DNA of 64,000 bases. Source: Trema orientale. Its lineage: Eukaryota; Streptophyta; Magnoliopsida; Rosales; Cannabaceae. Position 1 is the first letter of the stretch. The number at the start of each line of letters is the position of its first letter. The stretch lies in assembly GCA_002914845.1 (NCBI GenBank), contig JXTC01000081.1:562628-626627 (forward strand), written 5' to 3'. Below are positions 34,640 to 47,428 of this stretch, piece after piece. Under the pieces are notes generated by a model. That model did no database searches. It was not told where the DNA came from and worked only from the letters and a program-made list of their open reading frames with translations. The position numbers and the translations under genes are program-made.

Positions 34640-35180
34640 ACAGAGCCAGCCCAGCCCACGGTACAGAAACGAGCCTGGTTAAGCCCGACCCAGTATAGAC
34701 GAAACGTGTCGTGGCGGCATATTATTGGACTCTGTTATTAGCCGCATTAGTCCGCAAAAGCAGCTGAATCTACCCATGTAGCCGACGCAACACCACGTCA
34801 CCAGACCCACACCAATAAAGTAGGGCAGTAATCCCCTCCACTCAGCCCTACGTACTCTCCCTCCTTCTCCACACTCCTACAGAGTCCCACTCCCACTCAT
34901 TCATCCAGGACAAGCATACCCCACAACAACCCAATCCACCACTCGCCTTTCACCACGTGTCATCCACGAACCAAGTGACGGCGCAGCAGTCAACACGAAA
35001 TCATGGCCCTTTTCGTAATTTTCCCAAAAACATGTTTTTTCCCCTCAAATTATCTTAAAAAGCCCCCGAATTTTCAGTCTAATTTCTTTTTTATTTTCAA
35101 TTTTTGTTTTTTTTTTTTTTAATTTTATTTTTTAAAACTCAGGAGTGAAGAGTTGCGGAGTATTGTTGTGCGTATTATAT
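34640..35180 (+). promoter_or_regulatory. Probable promoter region of the Mei2-like gene
   Basis: Composition becomes more balanced after 34640. A G-box (CACGTG, 34954-34959, in CACGTGTC) and CACGTCACC near 34793 occur. A TATATAT stretch near 35175 could serve as TATA box ahead of the CT/GA-rich leader. Placement is inferred from the downstream gene; no transcript start can be seen directly. Confidence 0.4.
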
Positions 35181-35199
35181 ATGTGCAGTGCACTGCGTT

Positions 35200-35310
35200 G
35201 TGTGTCAACGGACGCCAAAAGAGATTCAAATACAGAATAATTCTTTAGTTTTTAGAGAGAGAAACTAGAGAGAGAGAGAGAAAGTCCATTTTTTTTTCCT
35301 TTCAATTTTA

Positions 35311-35341
<31 letters not shown>

Positions 35342-36829
35342 TTAAATTCTGGGGTGTTAGTGTTGCAGAGTGAGGAGAGTTGTAGTTCAATGTGGTGTTT
35401 TCTGTGTCTGGTTTGATATAATAATTTCCTGGCAGAGAGAGTGGTACTACTTCCCTAACCTCCAATCATTTTCCTCTGTTTTTCATTCCCTGAAATTTTA
35501 ATTTTTTTAATTTTTTTTAATTTATAATTCAAAGGGGGAATTTCTTACAGTTTCTCTCTCTTTCTCCCTCTGGTTTCCCGGCGAGAGAGGAGGAAGTAGA
35601 AGAGTGGAAGAAATAAATTCCTCTGCTTCTACGAAACTCTCTCTTTTCTTTCTTACTCTCTCTCTCTCTCTCTCTCTATATCTATATAGCTTTCTTTCTT
35701 CACTACGATTTTCTCTCTTTATGAGATTATGAGTCAAGAGCTTTTTGATTTTGATTTTGATTTTTGCTGAATACCCATTTCCAATGAGCACTTTTTAACT
35801 ACTCTCTTTCTGTTCTCTCTCCTCTTATTCATCAGGTACTGCTCCTTCTCTCCCTCCCTATTTTTCTCAATTATTTTGAAGTAATTCAACTTGGGTTTGG
35901 ATTTATTTATTTATTTTGTTTCTCCTTTCTGGGTTTGATCTTTTTTGTTGTTGTTGCATGTGGGGTTTTCATATTTTTGTGTAATTTTGGTTAATCATCA
36001 AGGGAAGTAGTTAATTTTGAAAGTGTTTTGACGTTTTGTTTTTGAAAGTGTTTTAACTTTTTTTTTTTTTTTGGGTTATAGTATGATGCTAGGAATTGAG
36101 GGTAGAAGAGTGTTGACTTGGTTCTTTTTGTATGAGTTGCTTAGTTGTTGTTCTGCATTTTTGCGATATTCTTCTGTTTAATTTGTTAAACATGTCAGAT
36201 GGGTTTTACATGATTTTATTTGGGCCTAGATTTTGTCTATTCAACATTTAGTCAAAACTCTAACCCAGCTCATGAATAAAAGATCTGGAATTGTCTGAAG
36301 ACGAAAAGATGTTCTATCTGCTTTTTTTTTTTTTTTTTGCTTAAGAAGATGTTCTATCTGTTTATTTGTGTACTAGACTGCTGTTATAATTGTAACCCAT
36401 TGTGGTAAATTCATGTGGTTGTTGTACCATAGACCTGTTAAGTCACTGTGTGATATTCTGATATGTAATCATATGTGCTTGCTTGATTTCAAGCGCATAC
36501 GTACACTCACCCACCTAGGACATCACTTTCCCCCTCGTTTAATATGCATATTCTTGTGTGCATTATAAAGATATGCCTTACCACCTTTTGTTGCTCTTTT
36601 TCTTTTCTTTACTAACTTTAATCTTTTGACTCAATTTGTTTTTCATTTTGAAACAAGAGAAAGGAGAACTAAGTTGATACTATGTTTGAGGCATTTCTGA
36701 TGGATCTGTTTTTTGACAAATTTAAACAATGAGGAACTTAATTACAAGTTTTAATGGCCTATGTATGTCATCTTGACAGCGTTAACAATCTTTCTTTTAG
36801 TCTGAGAGTTTTCTGATTTTTTTTAGCAG
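35200..36829 (+). other. 5' UTR of the Mei2-like gene with a ~1 kb leader intron
   Basis: A leader rich in GA and CT runs (GA near 35268-35281, CT at 35651-35683, an ATT microsatellite at 35311-35341) ends at CATCAG|GTACTG (35835/35836). The next exon begins after TTTTTTTTAG/CAG near 36826-36829, just before the start codon, giving a leader intron of about 1 kb. Long first introns in 5' UTRs are common in plant RNA-binding protein genes and often raise expression. The transcript start itself is uncertain. Confidence 0.5.
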
Positions 36830-36845
36830 AAAGTGAAACATCAAC

Positions 36846-39800
36846 ATGGATAAGAATTCTGGGGATTCTATATCAAGTCATATTGGAGGTGCCCTCTTTT
36901 TCTTTAGTTGATGAAACCATGACACAAATGTGCACCCTTGTTACATAAATTTGCTAATGTTTATCAGAGTTCTTGAGAATTCGTTCATGATTCTTTTGTA
37001 GGACCTTCTGAGATTCCACCAGTTAATTTTCCTAGAAGAACGGGTAGCAGTTTGTGGGGGATTTTACGTGAAACTGATGCATATCATTCAAAAAATGATG
37101 CCAGCTTGTTTTCTAGCTCATTGCCCGTCCTTCCCCATGAGAAGTGTATGTGTCTTTTCCATTTTTGATCCCAATCTTATATAATTGTTATTGAGATTCT
37201 TTTTTGTCCATATTCAGTGAATTTTGCTGATCTGGGAAATGGTGGTAAATCAGTTGACGACGGGCTGCCTAATTTAAACAAGCTTGAACAAGGAAGAGGA
37301 AATAAAGATCCTCTTGAAGATGTTGACCCAATTGAAATTGGAAACATCCTTCCTGACGATGAAGATGACCTTTTAGCTGGGTTGACTGATGATTTTGACC
37401 TCAGTGGGTTGCCTAATCAGCTTGAGGACATGGAAGATTATGACGTTTTTGGCAATGGAGGGGGAATGGAGATGGACTCTGAACCCCAAGATGGTCTTAG
37501 TATTGGTATATCTAAAATGAGCATCACTGATGGGGTTTCTCCAAATGGTATCAGTCATTATTCACTTCCAAATGGCGCGGGAACTGTGGCTGGGGAGCAC
37601 CCTTACGGGGAGCATCCATCAAGAACCTTGTTTGTTCGCAATATTAATAGTAATGTAGAGGACTCTGAATTGAGATCTCTCTTTGAGGTATTTTGCATTT
37701 ATCTCACTAAAATGGTCTATATCTGCATTCTCCATGCCTGCCTAATTTTATTAGTCCTCTGTACGTTATCTTAGATAGTTTCAATTCGTTAATTTGGTCT
37801 GCTTCATAAGTTCTCATTCTGAAACCATTGGTATTTATTAAGTTATTAAATTGGAAGCAAAGAACTTGTGATAGCTCCAAGTAGCCAGGGATTAGATTCT
37901 TGGATCAAACTTCGAAAGTAGTGGACCTCATTTTGAATAAAGATTTGCTTGTACTATTAACATGAAGGTTAAAGTGAATACTTATGAGTTCTTTCATTGT
38001 CTTTCTGGTGTGGTTTCTTCCTCTTTAAGTATGTGAATGGTCATATTTATTTCAGTTACATCATTGTTTATTGATTATGGAACCCTTCCCCTTCCCCTTT
38101 TGGTAGCAATATGGAGATATTAGAACTTTGTATACTGCGTGCAAGCATAGAGGCTTCGTGATGATATCTTACTATGACATTCGAGCTGCTCGTACCGCAA
38201 TGCGTGCATTGCAGAATAAACCCTTGAGACGGAGAAAACTTGATATTCATTTTTCAATTCCCAAGGTTTGTTTCAGAATGCCTCTCATACGGTTCGGTTT
38301 GGAATGGTTAAATTTATTGACATCCACATAATGCATCTTTTCTCTGCTAACGTTCTAGGATAACCCATCGGAAAAGGATATTAACCAAGGAACTCTTGTA
38401 GTATTCAACTTAGATGCATCGGTATCAAATGATGAGCTTCGTCAAATATTTGGGGCTTATGGAGAGGTCAAAGAGGTATGGATTTCATAATTTCTAGGTT
38501 CATCTAGTACATATGCCTTGTCCCCCTTTAATGAATGTACCATTGTTGTTTGTTTGGTTATTAACTCTGATTTTTCTTCACAGATTAGAGAAACACCACA
38601 CAAGAGACACCATAAATTCATAGAATTTTATGATGTTCGAGCTGCTGACGCAGCTCTCAGGGCATTAAATAGGAGTGACATAGCTGGGAAACGCATAAAA
38701 CTTGAACCAAGCCGTCCTGGTGGAGCTCGTAGAAAGTAAGCGGACTTCTCTTTCTGTTTATTTAGTTATTTGTGTTAGACATTCAAATTGCAAGTGCTCC
38801 TGCATTTAAATTGATAACACCCTGAAAAAAAAAAAAAAAATTAACTAAAGTCTTGGTCTCATGTGATACGGATTATGCTAATTGATAAATGGATAAACTT
38901 TCTCTGTTTATTTTATATAATGAAAGCTGTGCGCTAAATGAAGAGTCCTAGAGGAATTTGCGAAATTGAATTTTTTTTTTTATTGGATGGTTACATAAGA
39001 ATGGAATCAAAATTAGGTATTATCCGAATTCTGGGCTGTCTTCTCACCAAATTAAATTGTTGGAATGATTTTCCACCTGAATTGTTGGGAGAACTTTCTG
39101 CAGGTAGCGGGATTATAGGTTATAACTTATAGGATATTATCACTATGCTTTCCAATGGAAAAAGTCATGGTTTCTTAGTGGGATTATAAGGTTGGAGGAA
39201 CTCAGTTCTAGCCATAAATCTTGAGTCTGTAGGACTATGACTGTGAAATTGTGAATAATGGAAATACAAAAAGGAAACAGAGTTGAGAAAAAAACAAAGT
39301 TGATGTTGCATATGGTTTTATGTTATGTGCATGTGACAATTCTTCTGTCTGGATGTTTGTTTATCTGATATTCTTTGAATAGTTTCTCGGTTCCTGTTGC
39401 CTTGTTTGTCCGTGGAATTTCTCTGAATTTCTAGAAGTAGAAGTTGCTTCCATTTCAGAATGTTTCCATTCTTGCTATGGTAGTTTATGCAAACAATGTT
39501 ATCCCTCTAATCAACCACTTTGCCTATGATGTTTTGATTATTAGGCTTATATTATGTTGTATGTTGAATCCACTTCTTTTTTATTTCACACATATATTTG
39601 TTGATTAAGTTGTTTAAAATAGCATATTTTATTCTTCCTTCTGGTTAGCTTAATGCAACAATTGAGTCAAGAGCTCGAGCAAGATGAAGCTAGAAGTTTC
39701 CGACCACAAGTGGGTTCACCAATAACCAACTCTCCTCCAGGTAGATATCTACCCGTACTTCAAGTGATCTCAGAACTTTTTTCGTGCTCGTTTGAGATGC

Positions 39801-42112
39801 ATGGCAAGTTATAAGCTGAAATAGCTTCTTTGGTGACAGGTAACTGGCAATTTGGCAGTCCAGTTGAACATAATCCCATGCATGCTTTTAGTAAGTCTCC
39901 TGGTTTAGGAAGTCTCAGCCCTGTAAGTAGCAACCACTTGACTGGGTTAGCTTCAATTCTCCCACCTCATGTATCTAACTCTCCAAAGATTGCACCAATT
40001 GGCAAGGACCAGGGAAGGTTTAATGCTGCAAATCAAATATATAACCCTGGATCATCACAAGGAGCATCCTATCAGCATTCACATTCCTTTACTGATCAGA
40101 AATTGAGCACAAGCCCTGGACCCATTTCTTTTGGTGAATCAAATTCAAATCCATCTGGTATTGGAACATTGTCAGGTCCTCAATTTCTTTGGGGTAGTCC
40201 AACCCCTTATCCTGAGCGTTCAACTTCATCTGCTTGGCCAATATCATCCGGGAGTCGCCCTTTCTCGTCCAATGGACAGGGACAGGGATTGCCATACACT
40301 AGTCGACATGGCTCTTTCATTGGATCATCTAACCATCATGTGGGATCTGCTCCGTCTGGTGTTCCTCTTGATAGGCACTTTGGCTACTTCCCAGAGTCTC
40401 CAGAAACATCTTTCATGAGTCCAGTTGGATTTGGAGGTGTTGGCTTAAACCGTAACAATGGGAACTATATGGTGAATATTGGTGGTCGTGCACCTTTGAG
40501 TGCTGGTGTTGGTCTTCTGGGAAATATTACTGAAACCGATTCACCTAGCTTTAGAATGCTGTCTTTGCCAAAGCCTGGTTCAGTTTTCTTTGGGAATGGT
40601 TCGTACGCAGGTTCTCCATCAACCAGTGGTGAGGGGTTAGGTGAACGTAGTCGAAGTCGGCGAGTTGAAAATAATGGGAATTTGGACAGCAAGAAGCAGT
40701 ACCAGCTCGATTTAGACAAAATTATCAGCGGGGAGGATACTAGGACTACTTTGATGATAAAAAATATTCCCAATAAGTAAGAAATTAATTATTTTATGTT
40801 GTTTTTATTTAAGCAAATAAATTAGGGTGTTAATGTGCATATGTTCTACCTCCTCATTTTCAACTTATTAGGTACACTTCAAAGATGTTGCTGGCTGCTA
40901 TTGACGAAAATCACCGGGGCACTTATGATTTCCTATACTTGCCAATTGATTTCAAGGTATTCTATTTCTGCAGACTCTTAATGCTTTCTTTTGTCTGATT
41001 GATTACCTTAATCACTCTAAAAGTACTGTTCATTTTTGGACCCTAGTAGTTGAGGTTAAGGCTTATTTGAGCTAAGTTCTGTAATCTTTTCGAATTGGAT
41101 TGACGCTAATGGTTTCACTCCTAATTACAGAATAAGTGCAATGTGGGTTACGCCTTCATCAACATGGTGTCTCCTTCCCACATTATTCCCTTCTATAAGG
41201 TTGCCCCTTTATACCGTTTCATTTGTTAGAAAATAAAAATTCAAGCTGTCCATGAATTCCTAAAAGTCACATGCTTGTTTAAATTACCTAATTTAAGTTT
41301 TCTGGTTTACTAATCAATATATTTTATTGCAGGCATTTAACGGGAAGAAGTGGGAGAAGTTTAATAGTGAGAAAGTTGCTTCATTGGCGTATGCACGAAT
41401 CCAGGGTAAGACTGCCCTAGTGACACACTTTCAGAATTCAAGTCTAATGAATGAAGACAAGCGATGTCGGCCAATTCTCTTCCACTCAGAGGGTCAAGAG
41501 ACTGGTGATCAGGTTATATGTTTGACTTACTGAACTCCCTCTTCTTTTTCTCATTCGCTGAAATTTTTTTTTTCCCATCATCTTGACCTAAGTACCGAAA
41601 TTATGCAATTTCTTGCAATGCTCATCATTTTCGCTATACCCGTTTTACTATTTTTGAAAGCTTTTGAATTTTTTAATTTACAAGTGGTCTGTTTTGTCAT
41701 CACTTTTGCTATACGTGTTCTACAATTTAGAAAAGCTCATTAGAGCTTTCTAATTCGTAAATGGTTTGTTAGGAGTTATATTTCTTGAAGATGTCAACAA
41801 ATTAAGTTAGTAAAGGTCTCTTGGTGTTGGAATCCCAAGGACCTGGCATCAAATTGTGTTTTCACAAGATTGGGGCTAATTATGAAAAGCGAAAAGGTTA
41901 TTTTCTGCTTTGAATTTTCTAGAAAAAAGTCATTACTTCTAGTATTTGTCTTCTGGACACATTGTTTGACCCTCTCCACACGTCTTTTGATCCTCCAGGA
42001 ACCTTTTATTTCCAGCAATTTGAATATATGCATTCGTCAGCCAGATGGGTCTTATATAGGGGATCCACTTGACAGCCCAAGGGGAAGTCCGGATGAGAGA
42101 GCAGAGTTTTGA
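36846..42112 (+). CDS. MEI2-like: Mei2-like RNA-binding protein (three RRMs)
   Basis: Twelve coding exons: 36846-36888, 37002-37145, 37218-37687, 38107-38265, 38359-38475, 38584-38735, 39649-39740, 39840-40776, 40872-40956, 41131-41199, 41333-41512, 41999-42112. All have GT-AG borders and join in frame to 853 residues. RRM1 (about 197-272, RTLFVRNINSNV, then RGFVMISYYDIRAA) and RRM2 (283-358, GTLVVFNLDASVS, then HHKFIEFYDVRAA) are followed by a Ser/Gly/Pro-rich linker. The C-terminal Mei2-type RRM3 (693-800) has TRTTLMIKNIPNK, GTYDFLYLPIDFK and NVGYAFINM. The family was defined by fission yeast Mei2, which promotes meiosis by binding RNA. Plant members act in meiosis and vegetative growth. 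Length and N-terminus (IPPVNFPRRTGSSLWG, SLPVLPHEKLNF) fit the AML2/AML5 group of Arabidopsis, but that subgroup call is tentative. The start is the first ATG after the leader intron. Confidence 0.95.
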
Positions 42113-42720
42113 CAATGTATTGGTGATCTTACGGGTGATGCTAACTGGTTCATAGGTATCTTAAGTGTACATTGTAGAAGAGAAGCCGAGGAATCGCGTA
42201 TCATTGCTCATATCATGGTGGTGTCCACTTTTTAAGTTATGGATACTTCATAATGTTCATGGAAAATGTCGCAGGAAAGAGGCAGAGAGCATTTTGTTTT
42301 TGTGTAGAGTAACAAATTGATATTCAACCAGGGGAGGAGAATAAGGAGAAGCATATTGCTGAATTGTGAAGTCTCTCTGCAGCCATATGCATTGCTCGCC
42401 GCTTTGTGCAGGACATCTCCTTTGGAGTTTTTCTTTTCTATTGTCTGTTTTTTGCTATGGGTCTTTAAAATCCATCTGCAAATTTGTTTACATGTTAATA
42501 TCAATAAAAGTCGGTCAGGTTTAGGGTTTAGGGGCTGTCAACAATTTGTATAAATTGGGGGGAGATGAATTATCTTGTTCATGTGCTAGTGTTTGTCGTG
42601 TAAGATTTGTAGAGAAACACTGAATTGGATGATATAATAGGCTTGTACAGATGTTTTATGAGTGTTTCTTGATCTCATCTCATGTACTGTATGATTTTTA
42701 TATTACGTATTTACCTACAA
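42113..42720 (+). other. 3' UTR region of the Mei2-like gene
   Basis: Follows the TGA at 42110-42112. AATAAA-type motifs occur at 42505-42510 (TCAATAAAAG) and later, so a poly(A) site between about 42530 and 42720 is likely. Short open frames here are not genes. Confidence 0.45.
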
Positions 42721-43122
42721 AAGTGCATATATGAAAATGAGAATAAAAGAAAGTGACTAATTCAGAAAGAACTGGGACTCTAGAGTGCACTGGTTCCATT
42801 CCTCTTGATGAATGCGGGTGTTCCATTCCCTTTGATTTGCCAAATAAAAGGGGCAGTTTCAGTTGTGAAGTAAAATTGGAATATCAGGTGTTTTTAAACG
42901 AAATATTTGCATAAAGCGGTAAACAGAGAACAAGAGATTCATAAAGCAAATTAAGTTCATTGGATTAGTACCAAAAGCATGAAATAGTCACTTAAAAAAA
43001 AAAAAAAAAAGGCGTGAAATAGGCCTAAAATTACATAACTTCCCCTGTAAAACAACAGAATCAGCCACAGCCAGTCTTAATTCATGTTCTCCCACAAGAT
43101 CTGTTGTCCTGCAAATGTACTA

Positions 43123-46100
43123 TTAAGTCTGCAGAGCGTCAGCAATAGATCCTGCAAGACTTATAATTTCAAAAGGAGCCCTATTGGCTATGGCTTTGAC
43201 TGTAAGCGGGCAAGAATCTGTGATCCAAAAGTATTCGAATGCCTTCTCCAAGCCATCTAAAAATGTTATCAAATGGCAATAATATCAGTGCACTCTTTAA
43301 GGGTAGAATCTACCATCCTCAATGAAAGCACAAAAGAAAAGTACTAACCATTTTCGTGGGTGAACCGCTCCCATGAACGCTTAGGAAATACACCATGTGT
43401 AACATAAGCACTAACCTTCGCTGCGCCATGAGCCGCCAAAACTTTCTGGCAGAAAGCAAAGAGGAAATGTTGAATAATCAAGAAGCTTAGGCAATTAAGC
43501 TTTTAAGATGTTTTTAAGCTATGATGTACGCGTCATGTACAGTTGGTTGAAGATGCAAAGTCGTGAGAGAACAAGAATGATGCCATATCAAAAATTTGTA
43601 AGTTGGCCATCTTATATAAAAAGCATTTAGGCTCATGCTTCAAAAGGATATCCCCCTGAAGGCCTACCTGGCACTCGATCAGGGTGCCTCCGGATTGGAC
43701 CAAATCATCGACAATTACTACATGACAACCAGCAGGATTTCCCTCCTTGATCCGAACCATCCTCTTATCGCCTTCACGAACCTTGGCGCAAACCACCTGC
43801 AGTTCAATGAAATTATTAAGTAGTTAACATAAGATATGCAACTAATAGCATTTATTTCAGCAAAATCCAAAACCAACCATGGGAAAATGATCCAACTGCT
43901 TGTGAAATCGCTTCCAAGCACCATCATCAGGAAATGCAACAACTATCTGGGAGAGGACAAGAATTAGAATGAAGATGATGATCACTGACAACAAATTTCA
44001 AAACAGGTGAGCAACCATTTACCATATCAATTCTTCAAAGATCTACCAAATTTTGATGAGAGTAAATGACTTGACCAATCAATATTGGATACTTCTTTTA
44101 ACTTTAGAATTGATGCACAACAACTATTACTTCATAAAAATATTAAGAACCCTGGATATGAGTTGTCAATCATTTGGAGATAGTATTTAAGTACACATAC
44201 GTATGTAGGCCCCGTTATTCATCTTGTATGAGCTAAGAGATTATCATCAAGGTGTAGTTGTATACGTACATTGTCAGAGTCAGGAAGCTGGTGCAGACGT
44301 TGCTTTAAAAGAGGAATACCAGTCTCAAACAAGGGCAAAACATGGTCTCCAAAGTAAAACCTTTCCTGCATTAGAGATAAGGAACATAGACACATTAAGA
44401 ATTACCAAAAGAAATGATCAGTCTAAGAATTGATATCTAAACAAAAACTAATACAGAGAGTTAGGAATGCAAACATTTCAATCTCATAGATACCACTAAC
44501 CTCATAGCAATAAAGATGGTGACCATGCATCGTAAAAAGGAGAGGACTTCTATAGGGCCATTCACAGAAATTGGAGAATGCTAATGATTTGATTTGCACT
44601 CAACTTCTTACTGTTGTATGCATAAGGTTATCCACAAATTTCTCTTAATCATACAGATACTTTTATTAAAATAAGCATCCTTTTACTGTGATCATTGGAA
44701 AAAGTATGATACCACTTTGTCATCAACTGAATCCTGGTATGACAGTAAGGGGAACACTAATTTGGACGACCAGCAACTTATTAAAGATGGAAAGGAAATA
44801 GCCTAGAACTAGATAAATTAACCAATCTGCCAAAATAGGAGTTTGGTCACAAGACACTTTAATGACAGATGGATTAATAATAATAAACAAACTTCTCCGA
44901 GAATCATGCTTCGCAACCGAAAGAGGACATAAAATAATTAAAGAACAGTGAATGAGCGATTTGTGTTACTACAACGATCAGAAACATTGATTTCAAATCA
45001 CATGGCTAAGATTTGGTGGCCCTACTTAGGTCTATTTTAAGAGAGCCCTACAGTTGACGTGCCCAAGTAATAATAATAGTAGTAGTAGTAATAATATAAC
45101 CCCTCTAATCTCTCTCTTACATCAATTAAATTTCCAAGAAAAACTATACAACTTGATTTCTTTTCTCATACTAAAGAAGAGAAATTATCAATAAGAAACA
45201 AAAGAAGTAAAAATAACAATCATTTAAAGCCTAAGACAAACCTGCAAAGCATGTATATCATATATAACTAAACTAGTTGGGCCTCCTCTTGAGATGGGAA
45301 TATTTGTCAACATCCTAGCAAGGGTAAATGCAGTGGCTACATCCCCTTCTTCTTCCATTCGCTCAAAAGAGCCGGTTGGAAAGAAAGGCAATACTAAAGT
45401 GAAGGAGGCAACAAAAAGTCGCGGAAGTGCATAGATTACAGAAAGCTGTTCAAAGATAACTCCTTGGGAGCTAAAGGATGCCAGAAAAGCAACATGTTGA
45501 CCTCTGAGATCCTGTGCATTGTTTATGAAAATGTTTGGAAATCCATCGTCAAAATTCCTGTATATAAATAGAAATCCATCTATGTTACAACTCGTTTTTA
45601 GATAAAGCACGTCTTTCTACAGTTAAACTTGTATATTTAATAACAGATGACAAAAACAAAACACAAAGAAGGAAAGGAAAATAGGATCGGCACAGTACAC
45701 TTTCAGGTTTTGTAGCCAGACAGCAGATACAGGTAATAACTCCACACTCTTTCAAAATTAAATAAATGTAAACAATGAGTGTCAACATACTGAAAATTTG
45801 AAATTAAAAAAAATGAAAAAAAGGCAGCATCATGCTCCTAGATATCTGAGACAGCTAATTGTTTGCAGAAATGTCCTAGGAGTACTGCTATGCCTGATCA
45901 AAATTAATATGTGAAGTTTATATGGAATCCATACATTACTTTATCTTCTAGGAAAATGCAGCATTAATATTCATGACAACTGTACAAGAAGATGAGGGAC
46001 TTGAAGCTTATATTATGAATAAGTGCCGAATCAGGTCAAATGCAAAAACAACTTTTTTTTTTATTCCCCTCTTTTTAAAACTAGCTCAAGGACTTGAGGT

Positions 46101-46847
46101 AAACATAAAAAGCACCGAAAAAAATACATTAATGTAATATCAATGACCTGAAAGGCAGAGTTAAAGAGTCCACAAGCACATAGAGATGGTTTTGGACCAC
46201 ATTCATAACTTTCCGAACACCAGAACATCTGTTTTCCATTATAATTCCTTAATTACACTAAAAACCAAGCTATGAAAATCTGAATTACATTCCAAAACAT
46301 ACGGCTCAGTCAAATTTCCAATACTTACTAATATGCAGCCTCAATATAATTCTAACAAAAATATGTGTTCACTCAGAACATATCACTCTCCATAATCAAA
46401 TGCCATATAGCAAAAACCTTTGTAGCACTACAAGTTTCATCACTCACTCCGATAAGTTTTTCCTTACAATCCAATATATTTCTTCTACATCTATTTTCTA
46501 TAAGATTTCTTAATCTACTAACATACTCACATTGAAAAAAATATATATTATAAATAAAAAAAACCCACCTTTTCTTTTTGATAATTGAGCTCAAAAGAAA
46601 AGTGCCCATCTTTAATTTATGAGTAAAAAGATAAACAAAGCAGAAAAACAGACAGAAAATATGAAGTAAAATATTGAAAGCGTAACACTAAAAGAAGTAC
46701 ACCAAAATATGTATATGGAGAAAGAGAGGACCTCCATTTGATAGTCTGGAGAGTAATGAAGTCTGACTCAGAAGCAACTTTGTGGGCAAGGTCTTCGCAC
46801 TCGGCACAGTAGAAGAGGTACACATGCTTCTTTTGAGACTTCTCCAT
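43123..46847 (-). CDS. PRS4: Ribose-phosphate pyrophosphokinase (PRPP synthetase), PRS4-type
   Basis: Makes 5-phosphoribosyl 1-diphosphate from ribose 5-phosphate and ATP, the entry metabolite for purine, pyrimidine, NAD, His and Trp synthesis. Seven exons on the - strand: 46847-46732, 45557-45242, 44365-44270, 43946-43878, 43796-43668, 43445-43349, 43256-43123. All have GT-AG borders and give 318 residues in frame. Landmarks are [71 protein letters not shown] and the PRPP-binding loop [13 protein letters not shown] (residues 225-237). The C-terminus is [10 protein letters not shown]. The protein aligns through its length with Arabidopsis PRS4 as I remember it (337 residues). It has no transit-peptide-like extension, so it is probably cytosolic, unlike plastid or mitochondrial PRS3-type forms. 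Plant PRS3/PRS4 are class II enzymes, independent of phosphate. ATG 46847 is the first in-frame ATG. Confidence 0.95.
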
Positions 46848-47428
46848 TGTTGTTGAGGAGAAGAACTGGAGAACCCTCAAAGGAAAGAGAACAGAACAGA
46901 ACAGAGTTTGGTATACGCTACAGCCTCGTTTTTCACTTTAGAAAGAGGAAGAGGGAGAGAAATTCAGGTTTTCACAAAGTGTTTGGCTGTAAGAATAAGT
47001 TGGTTCCAACCTTGTTGAGAGGAGAACCCAAGCCAGCTTTACTGCTCACCAAACAGAGGAAAGATACAATATAGCAGGGGCGTTGGGACAATGGGATTCT
47101 CCCCTTACCAGACATTTAATACAGCCAATTATTATTATTATTTTTTTAATAATGAGATTTAACTAATCTAATGACCTCTATTTAATACGTCAATATTTTC
47201 TTATTTAGTAAAAGAAAAAAAAAAAGAAATCCAACATTTTCTCTTTTTCTTTTTTTTTTTCTTTTTTCTTTTTTTCTTTTTTCTTTTTGAAACCTTCTTC
47301 TTTTTTTCGTAATTGTTGGCCTATTGGGCAATGTGTAGCTGTAGCATTATCATGTCTAGTCACATTTTGTATATCAAGTAATTAAGAAGTTGATTTTGAT
47401 GCTTCTAGTTAGCTGATATAACAATATC
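46848..47428 (-). promoter_or_regulatory. 5' UTR and promoter region of the PRS4-type gene
   Basis: Immediately upstream of the start the - strand is CT-rich (GA-rich on + at 46938-46965), typical of a plant leader. Further out is AT-rich DNA with a long CT/T tract at 47236-47304. No TATA box stands out. Confidence 0.4.

Noticed and set aside
38938..39132. A 64-codon open frame between exons 6 and 7 of the Mei2-like gene
   Set aside because: It lies in an intron. The RRM2 exon joins in frame to the exon at 39649 (KNLMQQLSQELEQ), and no domain is present.
40089..40773. Open frames of 68-102 codons on the - strand and in another + frame
   Set aside because: They are shadows of the large eighth coding exon of the Mei2-like gene.
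46848..46880. An 11-residue upstream extension of the PRPP synthetase frame
   Set aside because: The upstream codon is TTG, not ATG. The first true ATG is at 46847.
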